A stretch of 64,000 nt of DNA from Candidatus Poribacteria bacterium (GTDB lineage Bacteria; Poribacteria; WGA-4E; UBA9662). Under the pieces are notes generated by a model, which worked only from the letters and a program-made list of their open reading frames with translations, did no database searches and was not told the DNA's origin. The stretch is from positions 1,933 to 65,932 of the forward strand of contig DTUY01000018.1 of assembly GCA_012963885.1 (NCBI GenBank), given 5' to 3'. Shown here piece by piece: positions 17,725 to 25,947 of this stretch. The stretch's first letter is position 1; every line of letters begins with the position of its first letter. The position numbers and the translations under genes are program-made.

Positions 17725-20433
17725 ATGTTTATGCACTATTTCAAGCGCAAATTGATCTTATTTTTTCTGTTTTTTATTGTACTGAACGGGTGTTCAGTGA
17801 TTCGCAGGGGACATCTGCTGCGAAGACAGGAGACTGTTGATCCATTTATATTGCGGAATCGACAATGGAAAGAACAAATTAGCTTAGCTGATCAGGCGTT
17901 ACTGGATCGAAATTTTCCGCTAGCACTTGAAGCTTTTCAGAATGCTTTGTTGATAAAGCCGAAGCAGAGTCATCCCCACATTGAGATAGCAAAAATATAT
18001 CTTCAGACTCAGGACTACGAGAAAGCACGAGATGCCTTTTCCAAGTATATAGCGTTGGAACCTAAGGATCGAAATGCGCGAAATTACCTTGGTTACATTC
18101 ACGAAAAGCTTGGAAATTATGCAGCAGCTATGGAGCAATTTGAAAATTCGTTACGAATTAATTCGCGTGATTTGTATGCATTAAACCATCTTGGTTTAGC
18201 ATACAAGCAGACGGGTAGACTTGATGATGCTGAGGTGATATTGCGGAAAGCCTTAGCCATTGATCCAGTATGTCAAAGAACCGAAAGCAAGAATTTGCAT
18301 AACTATCTGGCACTTATCTTTCAAGAGCGTGGAGATATCGGTGAAGCCATTGCGGAGTTTCGAGAGTCTCTTCGGCTTTTCCATGACGATGTTTGGGCTC
18401 GACAACAACTGGGTGCTATTTTTGAGGATAAAGGTCGGCATTTTGAAGCACAAATCCAATACAGCAAAATATTGGAGATAGATTCGGAAAACCTGTTTGC
18501 CAAAGATCGTTTGCGAGCCTTAAACCAGATATCTATACCAAATGTTGTTAAGGTAAGTCCTGTCGATATCATTGAGATCGATGAAGAGAAAATCATCGAA
18601 GATGGATATCTGGTGGAAACCATATATCCGAATGCGGATGCTGTTATCTTGCTTAATCAGTTTTCTCATGAAATTTTGACTAATGGTCAAACTCGTTATA
18701 CCACACATCAGATAATTAAACTGTTAACGTATCGTGGTATTAAGCAATACGATGACATCGCTATTCCATATAATCCGGATGTTCAGTACCTCACCGTTAA
18801 TCAAGCTCGTACTGTTTTGTCTGATGGATCGATGCATCAGTCGGAGGTGTTTAACAGGGTAACACCTCCAGGACTGCTTGAGTATAATTTGTATTCTGAT
18901 ACTGTGTGGCACGTGATTTCGATGTCAGCACTTGAACTGGGTTGCACAATTGAATATCAGATTTCAATTGAAGATGCAGTAGCCTCCGGTGGCGAAAACC
19001 GTTTCTGGGGAGGATTTCATTTTCAGTCAACTAATCCAACGTTGCAGACGAACTATGCACTTCGGTTGCCGAGGGATCGAGGTTTCCGGTGGAAGGCGGT
19101 GAATTGCATGATCGAACCGCAGATTGTGTTGGATAATGAGATTGTAACTTACCTCTGGCACTATGGCGAAACTCCGGCAATCCGTGAAGAAGTTGGAATG
19201 CCTAACATCAATGAGGTCGTACCACGATTCAGTTTTTCGTCCTTTGAATCGTGGGATGAAGTTTCGAATTGGTATCGGGAGTTAGCTAAAGATCGATACG
19301 ATTTCGATCCAAAAATTGAGCGGATAGTCAATAATTTAACCTCTGATCCAGAAAAACAGCACAAGAAAATTCGAGCCATCTACAATTTTGTCACAGGCAA
19401 AATTCGATATGTTGGAATCGAGTTAGGAAAAGGTGCATATCAACCTTCTTTAGCTAGCCAAGTATTATATAGACGTTATGGTGATTGTAAGGACAAAACG
19501 ACTTTGATGATATCAATGCTCAATCAGATTGGTGTGGAGGCGTTTCCAGTTTTAATCAATCCGTCACCTTTTGAACGGATTGATCTAGATATACCATCGA
19601 CTGGTCAATTCAGTCATCTAATTACAATGATTCCCCAGCAGGATGACGAAATTATGTGGTTGGATCCTACGTCTGAAACCTGTCCTTTTGGGACTCTGCC
19701 AGTAAGCGATCAGGGACGTAGGGTTCTGGTAGTAAAAGAAGAGACGGCTGAGTTTCTTGAAACCCCTATAGCGCTACCGGAATTTAATCAATTGATTGTT
19801 AATATAAAGATTGTAATTAACTCAGATGGTTTAGTTCGTGGTGAAATGGAGATTCTACCAACTGGACAATACGATATTGATTATCGGTTTACCTACAAGC
19901 AGATTAACCCGATCAATATCAAGCAGACTTTTGCGGCTGAATTGAATGGGCGGTTTCCAAGTTTACAGGTTGATCAAGTCCATATGTCAGATCTACAAAA
20001 CTTAAGTGTACCAACGTGGTTTAGAATTAAATTTCATGTTGATCGAAACATGATGCCAGTGGCTAATGATCAATTTTTGTTTTTGTTTCCTGGTGGTGAT
20101 TTTGAGAATTATGCTGAGATCTTTGCGCTACCTGAGCGCCAATATTCGCTGGACCTGAGTCACCCGATAAAAGTGGTTAGATCAACCGAAATTTGGATTC
20201 CTGAGGGTTGGGATGCGATACTTCCATCGGAAGTTAGTGAGAATTATTGTTTTGCCAGTTTCGGCAGTAAATACAGTTATGAAGACAACATGATTTATGC
20301 CCAGTTGAGTTTAGTAGTTAAAAATCCTGTGATTTTGCCAAATGATTATCCAGTGGCAAAAGAGTTTTTTGATCAGCTGGTTCGTGAGGATCAGAAATAT
20401 TTCATTTTACAAAAGAAAATTGGAGGAACCTAA
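17725..20433 (+). CDS. TPR lipoprotein with DUF3857 and transglutaminase-like domains
   Basis: 902 residues. The N-terminus is a lipoprotein signal (hydrophobic stretch then 'VLNGC' lipobox). Five or more tetratricopeptide repeats follow at about 45-260 (for example 'ALEAFQNALLIKPKQSHPHI', 'YEKARDAFSKYIALEPKDRN'). A DUF3857-like beta domain is at about 290-500. A transglutaminase-like core at about 540-660 keeps the catalytic triad: Cys in 'RRYGDCKDKTTL', His in 'GQFSHLITM', Asp in 'MWLDPTSE'. The family is found in secreted bacterial proteins of largely unknown substrate. No clear ribosome site precedes the ATG at 17725; ATG 17731 is an alternative. The MBL hydrolase starts immediately at its stop. 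Confidence 0.85.
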   Translation: MFMHYFKRKLILFFLFFIVLNGCSVIRRGHLLRRQETVDPFILRNRQWKEQISLADQALLDRNFPLALEAFQNALLIKPKQSHPHIEIAKIYLQTQDYEKARDAFSKYIALEPKDRNARNYLGYIHEKLGNYAAAMEQFENSLRINSRDLYALNHLGLAYKQTGRLDDAEVILRKALAIDPVCQRTESKNLHNYLALIFQERGDIGEAIAEFRESLRLFHDDVWARQQLGAIFEDKGRHFEAQIQYSKILEIDSENLFAKDRLRALNQISIPNVVKVSPVDIIEIDEEKIIEDGYLVETIYPNADAVILLNQFSHEILTNGQTRYTTHQIIKLLTYRGIKQYDDIAIPYNPDVQYLTVNQARTVLSDGSMHQSEVFNRVTPPGLLEYNLYSDTVWHVISMSALELGCTIEYQISIEDAVASGGENRFWGGFHFQSTNPTLQTNYALRLPRDRGFRWKAVNCMIEPQIVLDNEIVTYLWHYGETPAIREEVGMPNINEVVPRFSFSSFESWDEVSNWYRELAKDRYDFDPKIERIVNNLTSDPEKQHKKIRAIYNFVTGKIRYVGIELGKGAYQPSLASQVLYRRYGDCKDKTTLMISMLNQIGVEAFPVLINPSPFERIDLDIPSTGQFSHLITMIPQQDDEIMWLDPTSETCPFGTLPVSDQGRRVLVVKEETAEFLETPIALPEFNQLIVNIKIVINSDGLVRGEMEILPTGQYDIDYRFTYKQINPINIKQTFAAELNGRFPSLQVDQVHMSDLQNLSVPTWFRIKFHVDRNMMPVANDQFLFLFPGGDFENYAEIFALPERQYSLDLSHPIKVVRSTEIWIPEGWDAILPSEVSENYCFASFGSKYSYEDNMIYAQLSLVVKNPVILPNDYPVAKEFFDQLVREDQKYFILQKKIGGT

Positions 20434-21228
20434 ATGCATCCACTTACAGATCTTGACGTTGCAAGGGGCACTGTTGCTATTCATTGGTTCGAACAGAGCA
20501 CCTTTGCTCTCAGGGATTCGAGTGGTACCGTTGTACAAGTAGACCCATATTTTCCACGTGATAGATCTCCTGGACAGTTTATTCATGCTGAAGCACCGCT
20601 GGATGAGTCTCAGTTGCATACAGATGCAGTACTTTTGACACATGCTCATGGTGACCACACTTGTACTGAATCCATACTGCGTATTCATGCGAACTTCAAC
20701 AATGTGAAGTATGTAGGACCACATGAGAGTATTCGACAGATCCTGACTGAAACTGATATTCCGGCAGGGCAAACCCATGTAGTTGATGCTGGTGACATAG
20801 TTGAATTAGGATCGATGACGGCTTATGCTGTTTATGCCAAACCACCAGCAGGCGATCCAGCGGCGGATATTGCACCTCCGGATGTTACTCACTTGGGTTA
20901 CGTGATTGATGCTTTTGGAGTAAAGATGTACTTTTCCGGAGATCCAATCAATAATTTTGCTGATCACGATGACCTTGTTACACCGATTGCCGACCTAAAT
21001 CCAGATATTGGTTTTCTGACAAATCATCCGACCGAAGGTGAATTTCCCTTCTTCAGTGGAAGCGTGAAAATGGCGAGGAGAATAGGGCTCAAGCACGTTG
21101 CACCGACTCATCGGGCCTGTTTTGTCAAACGCGATTATAATCCGGAAGAATGGGCTGCAAATTTTTCGGATGCCGACCCGAAACCGATAATCATGGAGCG
21201 AAATTCACATATTGTTTACCCGATCTGA
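20434..21228 (+). CDS. MBL-fold metal-dependent hydrolase (UlaG-like)
   Basis: 264 residues with the metallo-beta-lactamase fold. The zinc motif is 'THAHGDHT' (HxHxDH), with further ligands likely in 'YFSGDPIN' and 'APTHRACF'. The overall layout resembles the L-ascorbate-6-phosphate lactonase UlaG/YtnP group of cytoplasmic hydrolases. The substrate cannot be deduced; lactonase or phosphodiesterase activity would be a guess. It starts directly after the stop of the TPR lipoprotein, with GGAGGAA inside that gene as ribosome site, so the two are co-transcribed. Confidence 0.8.
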   Translation: MHPLTDLDVARGTVAIHWFEQSTFALRDSSGTVVQVDPYFPRDRSPGQFIHAEAPLDESQLHTDAVLLTHAHGDHTCTESILRIHANFNNVKYVGPHESIRQILTETDIPAGQTHVVDAGDIVELGSMTAYAVYAKPPAGDPAADIAPPDVTHLGYVIDAFGVKMYFSGDPINNFADHDDLVTPIADLNPDIGFLTNHPTEGEFPFFSGSVKMARRIGLKHVAPTHRACFVKRDYNPEEWAANFSDADPKPIIMERNSHIVYPI

Positions 21229-21245
21229 AGTTGAGATGGATCTGC

Positions 21246-21274
21246 TTGACATCATATGGTTGTTTTGCTATAAT
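21246..21274 (+). promoter_or_regulatory. hisS promoter (consensus sigma70)
   Basis: TTGACA (21246-21251), 17-base spacer, TATAAT (21269-21274): a perfect consensus. It starts an approximately 225-base leader before hisS. Confidence 0.85.
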
Positions 21275-21280
21275 GGGGGT

Positions 21281-21478
21281 CGCAATTTTTTAGAGGATAA
21301 TTTTTATTGTAAGTAAGATTCGATTTCCCGTCGTGGTTATGAAAACCTCTAACTCGATTCCCATGTTTTTTGAGGACCGATGTTAGGTGATTTGAGATCG
21401 AGGCCTCATTAATCTCAGTAGAAACTACCGAAAATGCCCATCACCGATTTCAGTTTCGATGATGGGCATTTTATTTTG
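21281..21478 (+). promoter_or_regulatory. hisS leader RNA with attenuator, related to the aroF leader
   Basis: The leader contains a purine-rich site (AGAGGATAA) soon after the start and a conserved block CGATGTTAGGTGATTTG (21378-21394). A tiny hairpin GTAG-AAA-CTAC follows (21418-21428), then a strong terminator (21434-21478). The same four elements recur in order before aroF (22906-23105). The conserved block resembles the 3' terminator arm and can pair with the 5' arm, so it is a likely antiterminator. Short reading frames are present but contain no His codon run. It lacks T-box signatures. The effector is unknown. Confidence 0.65.
21434..21478 (+). terminator. Attenuator terminator upstream of hisS
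   Basis: ATGCCCATCA and TGATGGGCAT form a perfect 10-bp stem, followed by TTTATTTT, 25 bases before the hisS start codon. With no gene between promoter and terminator it must act on the leader transcript. Confidence 0.85.
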
Positions 21479-21503
21479 GTATTGTAAATAAGGAGTTCTT
21501 CCT

Positions 21504-22817
21504 ATGGAATTCATCAAACCTCGGATCTATTCTGGTCTTCGGGATCGCCTACCAGAACAGATGAATTATCGCGGATTTGTCGTCTCGAAACTTCAGTCCC
21601 TATTTGAGAAGTATGGTTTTGAACCCCTTGAGACGCCCGCCATGGAATTTTACGATATTCTGACCGGAAAATATGGGGAAGAAGCTGAGAATTTAATTTA
21701 TCGACTTGACTACAGAGATGGAAGGACGCTTGCCTTACGGTATGATCTGACAGTTCCGCTTTCCCGGGTGATTGCCATGAATGCTGAACTGGTTCGACCA
21801 ATTTTCAAACGTTATCAAATTCAGCAGGTGTGGCGTGGTGAACGTCCGCAAAGAGGGCGTTATCGCGAGTTCACACAGTGTGATATTGATGCGATTGGTA
21901 GTGCGTCAATGCTGCACGATGCTGAGATCATCGCTGCAATTTATGAGATGATGATCGGTTTTGGGTTCCATCAATTTGAAATTCTGATTAATAATCGTAA
22001 GATCCTCGATGGTATGGTTAAATATGCGGGAGTTGATGATAAATTGAAAGAGGTCTGTCGCTCAATTGACAAGTTGGAGAAGATTGGATCAGACCAAGTT
22101 AGGCAGGAACTGGCAAAGTCTGATGTCTCCGTTCAATCTATTGGGAAGATATTTGCTGTAATTGAGATTGATGGAAATCATGAAACGGTCTTGGCCGATT
22201 TAGAAAAGATCATTGGTGATGTTGCCCAAGAGGGTGTTGACGAATTGCGTGAGGTTAGATCATATTTATCAAAGCTTGGGATTGATGAGGGATGTTATCG
22301 GTTTGATCCGGCATTAGCTAGAGGATTGGATTATTACACCGGCCCGGTGTTTGAAGTCGTCGTCAAGGATGCAAGTATTGGCAGTGTTGTTGGAGGAGGA
22401 CGTTGGGATACGTTAATCGGTCAATACACTGGCAATAATGTTCCTGCGGTTGGAACTTCTTTCGGGTTGGAACGTTTAATTGATTCAATGGAAAAACTTA
22501 ACCTTTTGCCCCAAATTAGGACAAAGACTCAGGTGCTTGTCGTTCCGTTTAACACAGAGCTAATCTCTCAGAGCTTGAGTTTTTTAGCTGAACTTAGGTC
22601 TGCTGGTGTTAATTCTGAAATTTATGGTGAGCCGAAATCGTTCCGCCAAACTTTCGGTTATGCAAGTCGAAAGGGTATTCCACTTGCTTTAGTTGTCGCA
22701 CCTGATGAATTAGCAAATGGACAACTGGCAATCCGTAATATGGAGACGCGAGATCAGGTAGTTTGCTCTGTTGATTGTTTTGTTGAAAAGGTACAGAAAA
22801 TGTTGGCTGAGCTTTAA
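21504..22817 (+). CDS. hisS: Histidyl-tRNA synthetase
   Basis: The 437-residue class II synthetase charges tRNA-His in the cytoplasm. Motif 2 is seen in 'FKRYQIQQVWRGERPQRGRYREF', and the histidine-specific 'ARGLDYYTGPVFEV' marks it as true HisS rather than the HisZ regulator. A C-terminal anticodon-binding domain is present ('VLVVPFNTEL...SAGVNSEIY'). AAGGAG precedes the ATG. It is transcribed alone behind its own attenuator; the next gene, aroF, again has its own promoter and leader. Confidence 0.94.
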   Translation: MEFIKPRIYSGLRDRLPEQMNYRGFVVSKLQSLFEKYGFEPLETPAMEFYDILTGKYGEEAENLIYRLDYRDGRTLALRYDLTVPLSRVIAMNAELVRPIFKRYQIQQVWRGERPQRGRYREFTQCDIDAIGSASMLHDAEIIAAIYEMMIGFGFHQFEILINNRKILDGMVKYAGVDDKLKEVCRSIDKLEKIGSDQVRQELAKSDVSVQSIGKIFAVIEIDGNHETVLADLEKIIGDVAQEGVDELREVRSYLSKLGIDEGCYRFDPALARGLDYYTGPVFEVVVKDASIGSVVGGGRWDTLIGQYTGNNVPAVGTSFGLERLIDSMEKLNLLPQIRTKTQVLVVPFNTELISQSLSFLAELRSAGVNSEIYGEPKSFRQTFGYASRKGIPLALVVAPDELANGQLAIRNMETRDQVVCSVDCFVEKVQKMLAEL

Positions 22818-22870
22818 GCTATAAGATTTTTCTCTTAATGGTCGATAAATGCTATTAACTAAGGATTTTC

Positions 22871-22899
22871 TTGACACTATTTTGTTATCTTGTTAGAAT
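22871..22899 (+). promoter_or_regulatory. aroF promoter
   Basis: TTGACA (22871-22876), 17-base spacer, TAGAAT (22894-22899), located 53 bases after the hisS stop. Confidence 0.75.
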
Positions 22900-22905
22900 A
22901 TATGC

Positions 22906-23105
22906 CACAATTTTTTGAGGAGAAACTTATTTCCGATGTTACAAATCCGAATCGCACTTTCAAGTAGTTTTTGCCTTCATAGCGTTGCACTTGACACCTA
23001 TTTTAAAATCGATGATAGGCGATTTGGAAATGAGCCTTAGTTCACACCAGTAGCTCTACAAAAAACGCCCGTCATCGAAACAGAAAATCGATGACGGGCG
23101 TTTTT
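22906..23105 (+). promoter_or_regulatory. aroF leader RNA with attenuator, related to the hisS leader
   Basis: The elements follow the hisS leader order: CAATTTTTT then GAGGAGAA, conserved block CGATGATAGGCGATTTG (23010-23026), hairpin GTAG-CT-CTAC (23050-23059) and a strong terminator. The block can pair with the terminator 5' arm CGCCCGTCATCG over 12 positions (10 Watson-Crick, one G-U), a convincing antiterminator. A 34-codon leader frame runs from ATG 22936 to TAG 23040 and passes through the block. It includes Phe, Tyr-Phe and Phe codons, which would suit control of DAHP synthase by aromatic amino acids, though this is inference. Confidence 0.65.
23060..23105 (+). terminator. Attenuator terminator upstream of aroF
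   Basis: ACGCCCGTCATCG and CGATGACGGGCGT form a perfect 13-bp stem, extended by A-T pairs, with an 11-base loop and a T5 run. It ends 35 bases before the aroF ATG. Confidence 0.9.
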
Positions 23106-23140
23106 AATTTCAGGAAAATTTAGAGGACGGAAAAATAAAG

Positions 23141-24157
23141 ATGGTTATTATAATGCAAAACGGTGTCACCGAAGAACAAATTGAACAGGTAGTTCAACGT
23201 ACTCATGCCGCGGGGTTGAAAACTCAAACGAACGTTGGAGAACAATGTACTGTAATCGCGGTCATTGGTGATAAAACAGCACTGAGTGACACTCCAATAG
23301 AGTCTATGGCGGGGGTGGCGCGAACCATGCCAATTAGCGCTCCTTACAAGCTTGCGAGTCGACAATTCCATGAAGAAAATACCGTAATTAGCGTTAATGG
23401 GGCTAAAATAGGTGGCAAGCAGTTGGCTATGATGGCTGGACCATGCGCGGTTGAAAATACAGAGCAAATTGTTCGAATAGCTAAACATGTTGTGAAGTCA
23501 GGAGCACAATTCATTCGCGGTGGTGCATTCAAACCACGCACAGGCCCCTATAGTTTTCAAGGGTATGGTGAACCAGCTTTGGAAATGCTAGCTACTGCAC
23601 GAGAGGAAACAGGTCTCCGGGTTGTTACAGAGGTAATGACACCACAGGAAGTTGGCCTCGTTGGCAAATATGCCGACGTCTTCCAGCTTGGCACACGTAA
23701 TATGCAGAACTTTCCCTTGTTACGCGAAGTTGGCAGACACGGGAAACCTGTGATTTTGAAGCGTGGTCTCTCCTCTACCATCGAAGAATGGTTACTCGCT
23801 GCTGAATATATTCTTTCCGAAGGAAATCCGGATGTTATTCTTTGTGAACGTGGAATTCGTACTTACGAAACTCACACTCGAAATACGCTTGATTTAAATG
23901 CTGTACCAGCTGTAAAAGAACTTAGCCATTTGCCCATTATTGTTGATCCAAGTCATGGTACTGGCATCCGAAGTTATGTTCCGGCCATGGCCAAGGCTGC
24001 AGTTGCTGCTGGGGCCGATGGGTTGATCATTGAAGTTCACCATGATCCAGATAATTCGATGACGGGTGATGGTGTGCAATCTCTTTTCCCAGATCAGTTC
24101 AATCAACTAATGCAGAGCTTAAGGCAAATTGCTACTGCTGTTGATAGGGAAATTTAA
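23141..24157 (+). CDS. aroF: 3-deoxy-7-phosphoheptulonate (DAHP) synthase, type I-beta
   Basis: The 338-residue enzyme joins phosphoenolpyruvate and erythrose-4-phosphate, the first shikimate-pathway step. A ferredoxin-like/ACT-like regulatory domain (residues 1-70, '[18 protein letters not shown]') precedes the barrel, as in the Thermotoga-type enzyme feedback-inhibited by Tyr/Phe. Barrel motifs: '[11 protein letters not shown]', '[18 protein letters not shown]', 'RNMQNFPLL', '[13 protein letters not shown]' and '[11 protein letters not shown]'. GAGGA lies about 12 bases before the ATG. aroG and aroA are alternative symbols used for this type. Confidence 0.93.
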   Translation: MVIIMQNGVTEEQIEQVVQRTHAAGLKTQTNVGEQCTVIAVIGDKTALSDTPIESMAGVARTMPISAPYKLASRQFHEENTVISVNGAKIGGKQLAMMAGPCAVENTEQIVRIAKHVVKSGAQFIRGGAFKPRTGPYSFQGYGEPALEMLATAREETGLRVVTEVMTPQEVGLVGKYADVFQLGTRNMQNFPLLREVGRHGKPVILKRGLSSTIEEWLLAAEYILSEGNPDVILCERGIRTYETHTRNTLDLNAVPAVKELSHLPIIVDPSHGTGIRSYVPAMAKAAVAAGADGLIIEVHHDPDNSMTGDGVQSLFPDQFNQLMQSLRQIATAVDREI

Positions 24158-24226
24158 CATTTGACCCCAAATTCTTAGTGATTTCGTCATCAGGATTGAG
24201 AAAAACTTTCAGGTAGAGATATGATA

Positions 24227-24254
24227 TTGACTGTTCACACGTGTTTCCTATCCT
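24227..24254 (+). promoter_or_regulatory. Putative leuA promoter
   Basis: TTGACT (24227-24232), 16-base spacer, TATCCT (24249-24254), leaving a leader of about 130 bases. I see no terminator or T-box in this leader. Confidence 0.4.
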
Positions 24255-24390
24255 GGGTTAGCAAAATATGCTTGATCAAGTTAGGTTTCAGGTGATTAAT
24301 TTATTTGGTGAGCGACCAAAGTGAGTACACATAGAATTGCAAAGTGAATGATTATCTTAGGAAAAATGAAATCGGAATGGAGGTCAAAAG

Positions 24391-25908
24391 ATGCCAGATA
24401 AAGTAATTATCTTCGATACTACGCTTCGGGATGCAGAACAAACGCCAGGGGCTGCATTAAATAGTGCTGAAAAGTTTGAAATTGCAAAACATCTCGCCCA
24501 GTTAAATGTTGATGTGATTGAAGCGGGCTTCCCTAGATCTTCGCCTAGTGATTTCGAAGCCGTTCAGCGGATTTCTAACGAAATTGAAGGTCCGGAAATC
24601 TGTGCACTGTCAAGAGTAATAGATCAGGACATCACCGATGCGTGGAATGCCATCAAGTGTTCGCCTAGACCTCGAATCCATACTTTCGTCGGCACATCGG
24701 AGATTCATGTTAAAGGAATTATGCGTTCTGACCGAGAAACAGTACTGAAAAAAGCTATCAATGCTGTTACATACGCACGAAGTTTATGCCGAACTGTAGA
24801 ATTTTCACCGATGGATGCGGCACGGACAGATCCCCGGTACCTATACGAGGTTGTTGAAGCAACCATCTCAGCAGGCGCAACTATCATTAACATTCCCGAT
24901 ACGGTTGGTTATGCTATCCCTTCGGAATTCGGACAGTTAATTAGAAGTATCTGTGAGAATGTTCCGAACATAGATCAAGCCATCATCAGTGTTCATTGCC
25001 ATAATGATCTTGGTCTCGCTGTGGCTAACAGCCTGGAAGCCATTAAGAACGGTGCCAGACAGATTGAGTGTACTATAAATGGTTTGGGTGAACGTGCAGG
25101 AAATACGTCGATGGAAGAAATTGTAATGGCAATCAGGACACGTGGAGATCACTTTGATCTAGTCTGTACTGAGGTAAATACAAAAGAGATTGTCCCAATT
25201 AGCCGCTTAGTTAGCCGTTTGATGGGTATACCTGTTGCGCCGAATAAAGCCATTGTCGGTTCGAACGCCTTTGCACACAGTTCCGGAATTCATCAGGATG
25301 GTGTAATTAAACAGCGTGATACCTTTGAAATTATTGATCCAGAAGATGTTGGTTTGAAAGAAAGCCTAATTATCTTAAGTCCTCGTTCCGGACGCAATGC
25401 TTTACGTCACCGTTTAGAGATACTGGGATATCAAGTTGATGGAGAACAACTTGACAAGATCTATGAGCGTTTTCTAACCGTGGCAGATAAAAAGAAGGAG
25501 GTTCACGACGCTGATCTCGACGCGATTATGAGTGATGAAGTGCGGTCGATCCCTGAAACATACAGCTTTGAGTACATTCAGGTTTTGAGTGGAACTCGGG
25601 TTTCAGCCACAACAACGATTGGACTTCAGATTCAAGGCGAAATTATCGAAAAAGCTGCGACGGGCGATGGTCCAGTTGATACCGCCTACAAAGCAATTGA
25701 TCTCATCACAAACTTACCGCTTAAACTGGTTGATTATAGCATTAGATCTGTTACCGAAGGTAAAGATGCGATTGGCGAAGTCACAATTAAGGTGCAAAAC
25801 GGTGCCCATCTTGTTACTGGTTACGGTGCAAGCACGGACGTGATTGAGGCGAGTGCAAGAGCCTATGTTGATGTGGTTAACAAGGTCATTCACCAAGATA
25901 GCAGATGA
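24391..25908 (+). CDS. leuA: 2-isopropylmalate synthase
   Basis: The 505-residue enzyme condenses acetyl-CoA with 2-oxoisovalerate, committing carbon to leucine. The HMGL-like barrel shows 'IFDTTLRDAEQTPGAALN', 'FSPMDAARTDP', metal ligands in 'VHCHNDLGLAVANSL' and 'INGLGERAGNTSMEEI', and 'SSGIHQDGVIK'. The C-terminal LeuA allosteric domain (about 385-500, leucine feedback) is present, which favours LeuA over homocitrate or citramalate synthase. GGAGG precedes the ATG. Confidence 0.93.
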   Translation: MPDKVIIFDTTLRDAEQTPGAALNSAEKFEIAKHLAQLNVDVIEAGFPRSSPSDFEAVQRISNEIEGPEICALSRVIDQDITDAWNAIKCSPRPRIHTFVGTSEIHVKGIMRSDRETVLKKAINAVTYARSLCRTVEFSPMDAARTDPRYLYEVVEATISAGATIINIPDTVGYAIPSEFGQLIRSICENVPNIDQAIISVHCHNDLGLAVANSLEAIKNGARQIECTINGLGERAGNTSMEEIVMAIRTRGDHFDLVCTEVNTKEIVPISRLVSRLMGIPVAPNKAIVGSNAFAHSSGIHQDGVIKQRDTFEIIDPEDVGLKESLIILSPRSGRNALRHRLEILGYQVDGEQLDKIYERFLTVADKKKEVHDADLDAIMSDEVRSIPETYSFEYIQVLSGTRVSATTTIGLQIQGEIIEKAATGDGPVDTAYKAIDLITNLPLKLVDYSIRSVTEGKDAIGEVTIKVQNGAHLVTGYGASTDVIEASARAYVDVVNKVIHQDSR

Positions 25909-25947
25909 TTTGCCCATGATAGTTGAAATTTGGATAATTCCATTTGA

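Noticed and set aside
17646-17840. Small frame overlapping the start of the TPR/transglutaminase gene
   Set aside because: It shares DNA with the lipoprotein signal of the larger gene in another frame and has no features of its own.
21281-21478. hisS leader as a T-box
   Set aside because: It has no TGGTACCGCGG-like bulge, AGAGAG or specifier arrangement, in contrast to the clear T-box before ilvB.
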